A stretch of DNA of 64,000 bases. It comes from Eubacterium sp. (lineage in GTDB: Bacteria > Bacillota > Clostridia > Lachnospirales > Lachnospiraceae). Positions 1 to 5,905 of this stretch are shown here, one piece after another. The stretch lies in NCBI GenBank assembly GCA_024683035.1, contig JAIKYQ010000065.1, forward strand, positions 55,997 through 119,996, given 5' to 3'. Numbering within the stretch: position 1 is the first letter of the stretch; the number at the start of each line of letters is the position of its first letter. Position numbers and translations under genes: made by a program. Under the pieces are notes generated by a model. The model saw only the letters and a program-made list of their open reading frames with translations. It made no database searches and had not been told where the DNA came from.

Positions 1-175
1 TAACGAAATCCGCCGCATGGCTTTTGCCGACCTCGATCAATGTATGGAAATGATCCTGGCCGATACCGTTTCCTATTTAAGTTCGAACCCTAAATCTATG
101 GATCATAAGACCGTAGAGGCTTATCAGTATTATCATTTAAAACAAAGCAAGGAAAGAAAAGGAGCAGAGTCTTAA
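1..175 (+). CDS. yqeK: C-terminal end of an HD-domain phosphohydrolase, YqeK-like (partial)
   Basis: The window opens inside a plus-strand frame of about 57 residues that ends with a TAA sharing its last base with the rsfS start codon. The visible part has a helical stretch followed by a segment ending in ETYxYY-like residues (EAYQYYHL), as at the C-terminus of YqeK. YqeK is an HD-domain enzyme of Firmicutes that hydrolyses diadenosine tetraphosphate symmetrically. The usual neighbour order nadD-yqeK-rsfS supports the call, because rsfS follows directly with a one-base overlap. The catalytic HD motifs lie outside the window, so the activity cannot be judged here. Confidence 0.7.
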   Translation, partial: NEIRRMAFADLDQCMEMILADTVSYLSSNPKSMDHKTVEAYQYYHLKQSKERKGAES

Positions 176-513
176 TGGAAGCAAAAGAAATGGCCCGTCT
201 GGCGGTAGCTGCACTGGAAGACAGAAAAGCGGTGGATGTTAAGGTGATCAATATTGAAAACATCTCCACACTGGCAGATTATTTTATCATAGCCAGCGGA
301 ACCAACTGCAATCAGGTGCAGGCCATGTCAGAAGCAGTAGAAGAGGAGCTTCAGAAACATGATATCCATCCGAAGAACATCGAAGGGTATCAGACAGCAA
401 ACTGGATCCTCATGGATTACGGTGACATCGTTTTACATATATTCGACGAAGAAAACCGTCTGTTCTATGATATAGAACGGATCTGGAAAGACGGTTCTCC
501 GGCAGAGCTCTGA
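175..513 (+). CDS. rsfS: Ribosomal silencing factor RsfS
   Basis: A 112-residue protein that is a single RsfS/Iojap domain. The family hallmark is visible at about residues 35-58: a DYF(I/V)IASG-type strand and turn followed by a helix (QVQAMSEAVEEEL). The middle and C-terminal part keep the usual W-x-L-x-DYGD-x-V-x-HIF pattern. RsfS binds ribosomal protein L14 on the 50S subunit and blocks subunit joining under nutrient limitation. Length is normal for the family. The ATG overlaps the TAA of the upstream yqeK-like gene, with an AAAGGAGC ribosome site ahead of it, so the two are translationally coupled. A strong terminator hairpin overlaps the stop codon, making this the last gene of its operon. 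Confidence 0.96.
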   Translation: MEAKEMARLAVAALEDRKAVDVKVINIENISTLADYFIIASGTNCNQVQAMSEAVEEELQKHDIHPKNIEGYQTANWILMDYGDIVLHIFDEENRLFYDIERIWKDGSPAEL

Positions 514-530
514 TTACAGAGCTCTTTTTT
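504..530 (+). terminator. Intrinsic terminator of the rsfS operon
   Basis: A perfect 9-bp stem (AGAGCTCTG with CAGAGCTCT) closes an ATTA loop and runs into six T residues. It overlaps the rsfS stop codon. Its T-run lies only on the plus-strand side, so it is not a good terminator for lexA arriving from the other side. Confidence 0.9.
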
Positions 531-1215
531 ATTTTAAGAATCGAAACACCCCGATGACCGTACCCAGGATACGCAGATCCTGGCCGGCTGATACGAGGAT
601 CGGGCTCATGGCGTCATTCTGAGGCTGCAGACGGATCTTTCCATTCTCCCGGTAAAATGTTTTCACGGTGGCCGAATCATCAATAAGCGCTACGACCACA
701 TCTCCGTCTGACGCTGTTTTTTCTTCTTTTACCAGCACATAATCCCCATCCAGAATACCGGCATTGATCATGCTGTCCCCATGGACCTTCAGCATAAAGG
801 TCTGCTGATTCGGCAGTTTGTTGACTGGAATGGGGAAGTAGGATTCAATTTGTTCCACAGCCAGCAGAGGCTGTCCTGCCGCCACATTTCCTATGACCGG
901 AACCTGCGCATATTCCGAATCATTCTTCATATCTTCAGAAAAAGCCTTTCCCGGAAGAGAAGATGTGAGAGAGCGCTGGCGTCTGTCTTCAAATGCTTCA
1001 TCTACAATGACAATGGCGCGCGGTTTTGTAGCATCCTTGCGTATATAACCGTTTTTCTCCAGCGCTTCCAGATGCGCATGAACAGAAGAAGTAGACCGCA
1101 GACCGACGGCTTCACAAATTTCTCTTACGGAAGGAGCAAACCCGCGATCCAGGATTTCCTTTTTCATATACTCGAGAATTTCCTGCTGCTTTTTACTGAT
1201 CATTCTCTGTCCCAT
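529..1215 (-). CDS. lexA: LexA, SOS-response repressor (self-cleaving)
   Basis: A 228-residue LexA. Residues 1-70 form the winged helix-turn-helix DNA-binding domain (starting MGQRMISKKQQEILEYM). Residues about 105-228 form the S24 latent protease. The Ala113-Gly114 cleavage site, the nucleophile Ser148 (GDSM) and the general base Lys185 (TVKTF) are all present, so RecA-stimulated self-cleavage should work. I chose the ATG at 1215 because AAAGGCGG lies 8 bases upstream. Longer in-frame starts would extend into the promoter. Upstream are a good sigma-A promoter (1258-1286) and LexA-type boxes, consistent with autoregulation. It is divergent from a YneA-like division inhibitor, the classic Gram-positive SOS arrangement. 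The C-terminus abuts the rsfS terminator. Confidence 0.97.
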   Translation of the reverse strand: MGQRMISKKQQEILEYMKKEILDRGFAPSVREICEAVGLRSTSSVHAHLEALEKNGYIRKDATKPRAIVIVDEAFEDRRQRSLTSSLPGKAFSEDMKNDSEYAQVPVIGNVAAGQPLLAVEQIESYFPIPVNKLPNQQTFMLKVHGDSMINAGILDGDYVLVKEEKTASDGDVVVALIDDSATVKTFYRENGKIRLQPQNDAMSPILVSAGQDLRILGTVIGVFRFLK

Positions 1216-1257
1216 ACTGTAAACCGCCTTTCTGTTTACCGTGATCATTTCTTTTAC

Positions 1258-1286
1258 AGTATAGCACACAGATGCTCTTCAGGCAA
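1258..1286 (-). promoter_or_regulatory. lexA promoter
   Basis: Read on the minus strand: -35 TTGCCT (1281-1286), a 17-base spacer and -10 TATACT (1258-1263), preceded by TGC as in an extended -10. Predicted transcription start is near 1251, giving a leader of about 36 bases. A LexA-type box at 1284-1297 overlaps the -35, placed to repress it. Confidence 0.75.
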
Positions 1287-1310
1287 ACACATGTTTCGAA
1301 CATATTTTCG
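1284..1310. promoter_or_regulatory. Two LexA (DinR-type) operator candidates on the lexA side
   Basis: CAAACACATGTTTC (1284-1297) matches 13 of 14 positions of the Bacillus-type SOS box CGAACRNRYGTTYC. CGAACATATTTTCG (1297-1310) is a weaker second site sharing its first base with the end of the first. The first overlaps the -35 of the lexA promoter. Confidence 0.7.
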
Positions 1311-1319
1311 ATTATTCGC

Positions 1320-1348
1320 TTGACATCGTAATATTCATGTAATATAAT
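1320..1348 (+). promoter_or_regulatory. Consensus sigma-A promoter of the yneA-like gene
   Basis: TTGACA (1320-1325), 17 bases, TATAAT (1343-1348): both hexamers are perfect. Transcription should start near 1355, directly in front of two LexA boxes. A promoter this strong fits a gene that is tightly repressed until SOS induction. Confidence 0.9.
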
Positions 1349-1357
1349 CTCAATATA

Positions 1358-1384
1358 AGAACATGTGTTCGGAACGAATGTTCG
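1358..1384. promoter_or_regulatory. Two tandem LexA boxes downstream of the yneA-like promoter
   Basis: AGAACATGTGTTCG (1358-1371) and GGAACGAATGTTCG (1371-1384) both have the GAAC-N4-GTTC core with purine/pyrimidine spacers that fit the Gram-positive SOS consensus. They sit abutted at about +3 to +30 of the consensus promoter, where bound LexA would block initiation or early elongation. Confidence 0.85.
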
Positions 1385-1428
1385 ATAATTTAAGGGATTA
1401 TATAAAAGAACATACAGAGGACATTGCC

Positions 1429-1803
1429 ATGAAAGAAAAATATGCCGTACGAATAGCCTGGGAACGCTTTGATCTGAAAAGAGCCGTACTGGTTCTTGTG
1501 CTTGTTCTGACCTGTTGTTTTTCTGCCATTTATTTTACTGCGAGACCGGCAGAGGCAAAAAAACATGCGGAGCAGACGAATGCGGCCTATAAGTACTATA
1601 CCGCGATAACTGTTCAGCAGGGTGACAGTCTCTGGAAAATAGCAGAAGACATGCTGAAAGACAAATTAAACGCCGATGCATTCGGCAGTACCAGAAAATA
1701 CGTGAAGGAAGTCGTTGAATTGAACAGACTGAAACAGGCCGATTATCTGATGGCGGGACAGAGACTGGTCATTCCATACTATACTGTTGATTATAAGGAC
1801 TGA
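1429..1803 (+). CDS. yneA: SOS-induced cell-division suppressor, YneA-like (TM + LysM)
   Basis: The protein is 124 residues from the chosen start. A basic N-terminus leads into one transmembrane segment (about 19-37). An extracellular LysM domain follows (about 57-118, with QQGDSLWKIAED and ending in AGQRLVIP). That is the architecture of YneA, which delays septation during the SOS response in Bacillus. Synteny (divergent from lexA) and the LexA boxes in its leader agree. An in-frame ATG at 1363 lies inside a LexA box, about 8 bases from the predicted transcript start and without a ribosome site. The ATG at 1429 has AGAGGA 7 bases upstream, so I prefer it. Overall sequence similarity to YneA could not be measured. 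Confidence 0.82.
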   Translation: MKEKYAVRIAWERFDLKRAVLVLVLVLTCCFSAIYFTARPAEAKKHAEQTNAAYKYYTAITVQQGDSLWKIAEDMLKDKLNADAFGSTRKYVKEVVELNRLKQADYLMAGQRLVIPYYTVDYKD

Positions 1804-1880
1804 ATTCCCCATTCAGAAGTCCTTATACATATCCATATTCCATATCATCCAAACCCAACCATACTGTTCACCACAGTAAA

Positions 1881-1923
1881 AAAAGAATGGAACAGAATCC
1901 TACTTGATTCTTTCCATTCTTTT
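1881..1923. terminator. Bidirectional terminator between convergent genes
   Basis: AAAAGAATGGAA pairs with TTCCATTCTTTT, continuing through AGAATC/GATTCT after a single bulged C, around a 6-base loop. A and T tracts flank both sides, so it should end both the yneA-like transcript and the minus-strand gene at 1944-2336. Confidence 0.85.
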
Positions 1924-1943
1924 CATTTTATCCGGTCTGCTGT

Positions 1944-2336
1944 TTATCCTACATACAGGCCGCAGGGCGTTTCCAGCGTAATGCTGTCGATCGGCAGGAG
2001 CTTTACTTCACCGGGAAGAGGAGGGAAGCAATATTTTTCAAAGAAATGATTCATATCATATAAGGCTTCTTCTTCCGTCATATCGCCGATCGTCTGTTTG
2101 ATCTCAGAAAGATTCTCACGGATCAGGTCTTCCGGAATACACAGATAATCCTCCAGACGGAATTCGGCTCCGAAGTATTCCTGAATGCGCCACGGGCGCG
2201 AACGGCGTTCCGTATCTTCTTTGAAATGTCCCCAAAATTTAATCCAGACTGCACCCTGGATATCTTCATAAATGGAGTAATAAAGTTTTTCTTTTGCCTG
2301 TTCTGTATTAGTAAACAGGAAGTTTTCTGTATTCAT
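1944..2336 (-). CDS. Conserved hypothetical acidic cytoplasmic protein, 130 aa
   Basis: I do not recognise the family. The protein is soluble, acidic and rich in aromatic residues, with no signal peptide or membrane segment. It shows two helical stretches (about 14-32 and 65-97) and a C-terminal PPLPGEVKLLPID-like strand region. It stands alone between two convergent terminator-type hairpins and its own promoter. There is no Shine-Dalgarno sequence before the ATG. The -10 element (2343-2348) ends only 6 bases upstream, so the mRNA probably begins at or next to the start codon (leaderless). Confidence 0.7.
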   Translation of the reverse strand: MNTENFLFTNTEQAKEKLYYSIYEDIQGAVWIKFWGHFKEDTERRSRPWRIQEYFGAEFRLEDYLCIPEDLIRENLSEIKQTIGDMTEEEALYDMNHFFEKYCFPPLPGEVKLLPIDSITLETPCGLYVG

Positions 2337-2342
2337 AGCTAT

Positions 2343-2371
2343 AGTTTACACGCAGATGCCTGTCTTTTCAA
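2343..2371 (-). promoter_or_regulatory. Promoter giving a leaderless transcript
   Basis: On the minus strand: TTGAAA (2366-2371), 17 bases, TAAACT (2343-2348), then six bases and the ATG at 2336. Normal initiation 6-7 bases after the -10 would put +1 on the start codon. Confidence 0.55.
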
Positions 2372-2464
2372 TACTGTCTTTTTCATAGAAACATAAGGGG
2401 AAAAAGAGCAGTATACTGCATAAATTGTCCAATTACTTGACATTCCGCCCCGATTACGATAATA

Positions 2465-2500
2465 TAATTATTCGGAAAACACAGGTTTATCGAATAATTA
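2465..2500. repeat. 36-bp near-perfect palindrome upstream of the Xer recombinase
   Basis: Arms TAATTATTCGGAAAAC and GTTTATCGAATAATTA are inverted repeats matching at 14 of 16 positions, with a 4-base centre (ACAG). The outer 10 bp are perfect. It lies 57 bp before the recombinase start codon, and its left arm overlaps a TATAAT at 2463-2468. It could be an operator or a dif-like recombination site. It is too AT-rich, and lacks a T-run, to be a terminator. Confidence 0.8.
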
Positions 2501-2556
2501 AGCCGGTTTTTAATGGGAACTTGCCTGCTTCTTATTTATTCCATAAGGGAGGTTTT

Positions 2557-3627
2557 ATGGCTGATACGAAACGAATCCCCTATCACGAACAACGTGATAT
2601 GCAGAATACGCTGAAACTCCGTGAGGTACTGCGCACGCTGCCGCCGTTTACCAAAGATTTTTTCCGTGCAGCTGCCAATACAAATTCTACGAATACACGT
2701 ATCAAATATGCGTATGATATCCGAATATTCTTTGATTTTCTCCTGTCTGAGAACCCGTCCTTTAAAAACCGCTCACTCCAGGATTTCACACTGGATGATC
2801 TCGACCGGATCACGGCTTTGGATATCGAGGAATACATGGACTATCTGAAGGCCTATAAGCCCTCAGAAAATGATAATTTTGTAACAAACGGAGAACGCGG
2901 CATAAAGCGAAAAATGTCTGCATTACGTACGTTCTATGCCTATTACTATAAGCATGAACTGATCAGGACAAACCCCACACTTCTGGTCGACATGCCGAAA
3001 CAGCATGAAAAGGAAATTGTCCGCCTCGAGTCCGATGAGGTGGCCCGGCTGCTGGATCTGATCGATCACGGCGGAGATTCTCTTTCTCCGCATCAACGGA
3101 AATACTATGAAAAAACGCGTACCCGTGATGCTGCGATCATTACCTTATTGCTGGGGACCGGCATACGTGTTTCGGAATGTGTAGGACTGGATATAGAGGA
3201 TCTGGATTTTAACATTAACGGGATCAAGGTATTCCGCAAAGGCGGCAATGAAATGATCGTCTATTTTGGCGATGAGGTAGCGCAGGCCCTGCAGGCTTAT
3301 CTGGAAGACCGGAAGGCAATTACCCCGGTTGCCGGCCATGAACACGCCCTCTTCTATTCCAATCGGCGTCGCAGGATCAATGTGAAATCCGTGGAAAACC
3401 TGGTGAAAAAATATGCGTCTCAGATCACAACAACAAAAAAGATCACACCGCATAAGCTGCGCAGCACTTACGGTACTGCTCTTTATCAGGAAACCGGCGA
3501 TATTTATCTCGTGGCTGATGTATTGGGCCATAAAGACGTCAATACGACCAAACGGCACTATGCAGCCATGAGCGACCAGCGGCGGCGCAGCGCTGCAAAA
3601 GCGGTACATCTTCGTGAACCGGACTAG
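2557..3627 (+). CDS. xerS: Tyrosine recombinase, XerS-like
   Basis: A 356-residue site-specific recombinase. The N-terminal SAM-like core-binding domain (about 30-145) is followed by the catalytic domain (about 155-345). Catalytic residues are readable: Arg204 (TGIRVSE), Lys228 (RKGG), His299 and Arg302 (HKLRS), His325 (LGHKD) and nucleophile Tyr335 (RHYAAM). The length equals that of XerS, the single-recombinase dimer-resolution enzyme of streptococci, and exceeds XerC/XerD (about 300). Start ATG 2557 has AAGGGAGG at ideal spacing. A longer frame from 2425 would run through the palindrome. There are no phage or transposon genes nearby, which supports a housekeeping chromosome-dimer role over an integrase. 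The family call is inferred from length, motifs and context. Confidence 0.85.
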   Translation: MADTKRIPYHEQRDMQNTLKLREVLRTLPPFTKDFFRAAANTNSTNTRIKYAYDIRIFFDFLLSENPSFKNRSLQDFTLDDLDRITALDIEEYMDYLKAYKPSENDNFVTNGERGIKRKMSALRTFYAYYYKHELIRTNPTLLVDMPKQHEKEIVRLESDEVARLLDLIDHGGDSLSPHQRKYYEKTRTRDAAIITLLLGTGIRVSECVGLDIEDLDFNINGIKVFRKGGNEMIVYFGDEVAQALQAYLEDRKAITPVAGHEHALFYSNRRRRINVKSVENLVKKYASQITTTKKITPHKLRSTYGTALYQETGDIYLVADVLGHKDVNTTKRHYAAMSDQRRRSAAKAVHLREPD

Positions 3628-3644
3628 GATAAACGAGGATAAGA

Positions 3645-3684
3645 AAAAGGACACTGGATGTTATGCAGCATACAGTGTTCTTTT
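3645..3684. terminator. Bidirectional terminator after the recombinase
   Basis: AAAAGGACACTG pairs with CAGTGTTCTTTT (one G.T), enclosing an inner TATGC/GCATA stem. A-rich and T-rich flanks on opposite sides let it serve both the recombinase and the minus-strand pair at 3727-4109. Confidence 0.85.
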
Positions 3685-3726
3685 ATTTAACATTACAGTA
3701 AGCATTTTTTCCTTCCTTTATCTACC

Positions 3727-3930
3727 CTATCTGCTCTCTCTGATCATATATCCCAGGCAGCTGCCTGCGGCCGCTAAAACACCAATGCTGATACACTTCG
3801 GCGTTAAGAGAACCTGTGTGAAATCGACATCCGCATGGATCAAACAGACAACCAATGCGAAGACCATCCATCCCAATATGCCATTGATCAATGCATTCAT
3901 AAGAATCGTGTTTTTAAATGTTGTTTTCAT
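3727..3930 (-). CDS. Small two-segment membrane protein, 67 aa
   Basis: Unrecognised. A short basic N-terminus is followed by two hydrophobic segments (about residues 10-33 and 45-62), joined by a loop containing HADVD, and a basic tail ending RESR. The ribosome site AGAGGGGG lies 7 bases before the ATG, so translation is well supported. It is probably co-transcribed behind the 32-codon peptide gene at 4011-4109, since no terminator lies in the 80-base gap. It ends into the shared terminator at 3645-3684. A role in export of, or immunity to, the peptide is conceivable but only a guess. Confidence 0.6.
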   Translation of the reverse strand: MKTTFKNTILMNALINGILGWMVFALVVCLIHADVDFTQVLLTPKCISIGVLAAAGSCLGYMIRESR

Positions 3931-4010
3931 GACTTTTCCCCCTCTCTTTTTGTGTGTTTCCTAATCTCTTTTTGTATCTTTATCATACAGGATACTTGTT
4001 CACAAAACTG

Positions 4011-4109
4011 TCACACCATGGGGAAATAGCTTCGTGTTCCGTAGCCAAGCGCTCCCGGCACCGGCGTGAACAACCATTTCAAAAAAGCGATGATCTTTTC
4101 TTTCTTCAT
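4011..4109 (-). CDS. Small cationic/amphipathic peptide, 32 aa
   Basis: A 32-codon minus-strand frame, ATG at 4109 and TGA at 4011, preceded by CGGAGG 8 bases upstream (4118-4123), an excellent ribosome site. The peptide opens with a lysine-rich segment (MKKEKIIAFLKWLF), probably an amphipathic helix. A Pro/Gly/aromatic C-terminal half (TPVPGALGYGTRSYFPMV) follows. It has no cysteine, so a thiolactone Agr-type peptide is unlikely. It may be a leader peptide, a signalling peptide or a membrane-active peptide. It precedes the 67-residue membrane protein on the same strand. The region 3931-4314 otherwise holds only hairpins. Confidence 0.5.
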   Translation of the reverse strand: MKKEKIIAFLKWLFTPVPGALGYGTRSYFPMV

Positions 4110-4227
4110 AACGATAACCTCCGTTTGTTTTATCCTTTTTGTTTTCTCTCTTTCTGGTTATATAGTAACAGAGGTTCTGTCACAGAAGTTGCACTCCGAT
4201 CAGCTGATCTGTCTTTCGGTACGTATA

Positions 4228-4282
4228 AAGGACCTCTACGCAGAATGAACCTCTCCACAGAAATTTCTGCGGAGAGGTCCTT
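4228..4282. repeat. Overlapping, mutually exclusive hairpins
   Basis: Two strong stems compete for the same bases. The inner one pairs ACCTCTCC-A-CAGAAA with TTTCTG-C-GGAGAGGT (4249-4278). The outer one pairs AAGGACCTCT and GCAGAA (4228-4245) with TTCTGC and AGAGGTCCTT (4265-4282). A further GGAGAGG copy lies at 4284-4290. They sit downstream of the secreted-protein gene at 4315 and upstream of the small peptide operon on the minus strand, so they could be a 3' end structure or an attenuator. No clear T-run follows. Confidence 0.6.
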
Positions 4283-4314
4283 CGGAGAGGTTTTATGTTT
4301 TGCTTTCGTATGGT

Positions 4315-4917
4315 TCATTTGATCGGGACCGGATCCCATCCGTAATCCTGGAAAGCGGTGATCTCAATGCCGCTTTCTTCGCTGTACATCCTGATGTAAT
4401 CCGCGCGGACCGTATCCAGATCATCCTTGGCAGAACGGATCGCATCCAGCAGTTCCTTCTTCACGCCGAAGATCCGTTCCATGTCCGGATCATAATTGCT
4501 GCCGTCACCGACACGATCCATGGATGTCACTTCATATCCGTATTCTGTCTTCTTCAGATGGATCAGACCCGGCGCTTCTCCGCCGCTCTGCATCATAAGT
4601 GTCGTTCCTTCCAGATCATAATTGAAGATCCAGAAGTTACCCCAGACTTTGATGTCTTCCGGATCCGTAGCATCTTCTTCCAGAAGGATGAAGGCCGGTA
4701 TCATCACCTGTGACTGATCGAAGCTTTCACCGTCGGTCTTCCGTATGTAATCCAGGATTGCGTCAAAATAAGGATCTTCTCCGGTATAACTGAATTCCGG
4801 AAGTGCCTCTTTCCCTTCACTCTCGGCTTCTGATGCCGAAACAGCGCTGCACAGCATCATACATGTCATCACGCCTGCCAACACGACCGCCATTGCTTTC
4901 ATAAACCGTTTTTTCAT
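4315..4917 (-). CDS. Secreted protein of unknown function, 200 aa
   Basis: The N-terminus is a clear signal peptide: basic MKKRFMK, a hydrophobic core, and cleavage probably near residue 28 (VSA-SEA). The mature part is acidic and compact, with aromatic-rich strands in the centre and a helix near residues 148-175 (KKELLDAIRSAKDDL). There is no lipobox, so it should be released or cell-wall associated. I do not recognise a family. The ribosome site GAGGAGG lies 8 bases before the ATG. It is a single gene between its own upstream region (4918-5040) and the hairpins at 4228-4282. Confidence 0.75.
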   Translation of the reverse strand: MKKRFMKAMAVVLAGVMTCMMLCSAVSASEAESEGKEALPEFSYTGEDPYFDAILDYIRKTDGESFDQSQVMIPAFILLEEDATDPEDIKVWGNFWIFNYDLEGTTLMMQSGGEAPGLIHLKKTEYGYEVTSMDRVGDGSNYDPDMERIFGVKKELLDAIRSAKDDLDTVRADYIRMYSEESGIEITAFQDYGWDPVPIK

Positions 4918-5043
4918 GATGGATACCTCCTCTCAAATTGTTCGATGTTTGTAGTAACTTCCTTTTCTGTCTGTACTATAGCATCTTCACTTTCACAGTA
5001 CTGACACAGAAAACATCTATTGCTTTTAAAGTGGAAAATGATT

Positions 5044-5085
5044 AGAATACACAGTAAGGACACTTCGGTGTCATATTCTGTTTTT
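5044..5085 (+). other. UUCG-loop hairpin with T-run upstream of the secreted hydrolase gene
   Basis: GACAC-TTCG-GTGTC is an extra-stable hairpin, further closed by AGAATA/TATTCT and followed by TTTTTG. It has the form of an intrinsic terminator on the plus strand. No plus-strand gene ends just before it, so it may insulate the downstream promoter or terminate an unseen short transcript. Confidence 0.5.
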
Positions 5086-5113
5086 GCATAATGCCGTGTT
5101 TACACTGTATATA
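5084..5113 (+). promoter_or_regulatory. Possible promoter of the secreted hydrolase gene
   Basis: TTGCAT (5084-5089), 18 bases, TATATA (5108-5113). The start would be near 5120, leaving a leader just long enough for the AAGGAG ribosome site. Confidence 0.4.
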
Positions 5114-5139
5114 GTCTTTATCATCAAGGAGTAAGCAAA

Positions 5140-5775
5140 TTGAAAATGAAAAAAGTGATAAGCATGCTGTTGCTCTGCCTGTGTTCTCTGATGCTTCTGT
5201 CTGCATCAGTCTACGCTGAAGAAACAGTGGATCCGTCTGTATCTGCCCCCGCGGATGCGGGCAGCGGCACGACAAAAGACGATTTTCCGGTCTATAATCT
5301 ATCGGCGGCGGACGCTGACTCTTACAAAGAGATGAATGCCGTCAATCGGATCATCGACATGGCCTATAATCCGGATATCTACGTAGATACCAAAAACGAC
5401 TGTGCCAGATGGGTCTTCTATGTCTATACGGCTGCCGGCGTCAACTGTCCGTATCGCTCAGGTGCCGATCTGTGGAATGCACTTGGTTCCGGTTATAATA
5501 CCGATATGACGGACATCCCGACGGGAGCCATCGTTATCGGTACCGGCCATGACAGCAACGTGCAGTATGAAGACTACTACTTCGGTCATGTGGGGATCTG
5601 CCTGGGGGATATAAACGGAGACGGCGTACTGGATGTCCGGGACTGCACCGGACCCGGACCGGAAGGGATCCATACGCAGGATATCAATACGTGGGTTTCC
5701 TGGCAGACAGACGTGCATTTTGCCGATTATGACAGAACTCCCGGATTTGTCGGCTGGGTATTTCCGCTGCAGTAA
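5140..5775 (+). CDS. Secreted cysteine-peptidase-like protein (NlpC/P60- or CHAP-like)
   Basis: A 211-residue protein with a signal peptide (about 1-27, ending in VYAEE). The domain around residues 85-205 has a DCARWVFYVY segment resembling the DCSGFV nucleophile motif of NlpC/P60. A GHVGI segment would supply the histidine. Together they suggest a cell-wall peptidase or amidase fold, though the match is loose. Between His and the C-terminus lies DINGDGVLDVRD, a calcium-loop-like (dockerin/EF-hand style) sequence. The start is TTG at 5140, because AAGGAG lies 8 bases before it. The next ATG (5146) would be 14 bases away. It is a single gene with its own terminator (5829-5853). Confidence 0.7.
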   Translation: MKMKKVISMLLLCLCSLMLLSASVYAEETVDPSVSAPADAGSGTTKDDFPVYNLSAADADSYKEMNAVNRIIDMAYNPDIYVDTKNDCARWVFYVYTAAGVNCPYRSGADLWNALGSGYNTDMTDIPTGAIVIGTGHDSNVQYEDYYFGHVGICLGDINGDGVLDVRDCTGPGPEGIHTQDINTWVSWQTDVHFADYDRTPGFVGWVFPLQ

Positions 5776-5828
5776 CGGAAGAACATGCAAATCCAGGATA
5801 TAAATCCAGGATAAGAACGGAACAAATG

Positions 5829-5853
5829 AAAAACGCCCTTCAGGGGCGTTTTT
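5829..5853. terminator. Bidirectional terminator
   Basis: AAAAACGCCC pairs perfectly with GGGCGTTTTT around TTCAG. It is symmetrical, so it serves both the secreted hydrolase gene and the minus-strand gene cluster ending at 5906. Confidence 0.92.
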
Positions 5854-5905
5854 CTATAGTGAAGTCAGGAACCGTAAACGTAATCCCGTATTTCTGCCAT
5901 ACGAT

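Noticed and set aside
2557-3627. Recombinase as a prophage or integrative-element integrase
   Set aside because: No phage, conjugation or cargo genes, tRNA target or flanking direct repeats are visible, and length and context match a housekeeping Xer protein.
4066-4248. A GTG-started 60-codon plus-strand frame with a hydrophobic stretch
   Set aside because: No ribosome site precedes it, and it overlaps the minus-strand peptide gene, which has a far better one.
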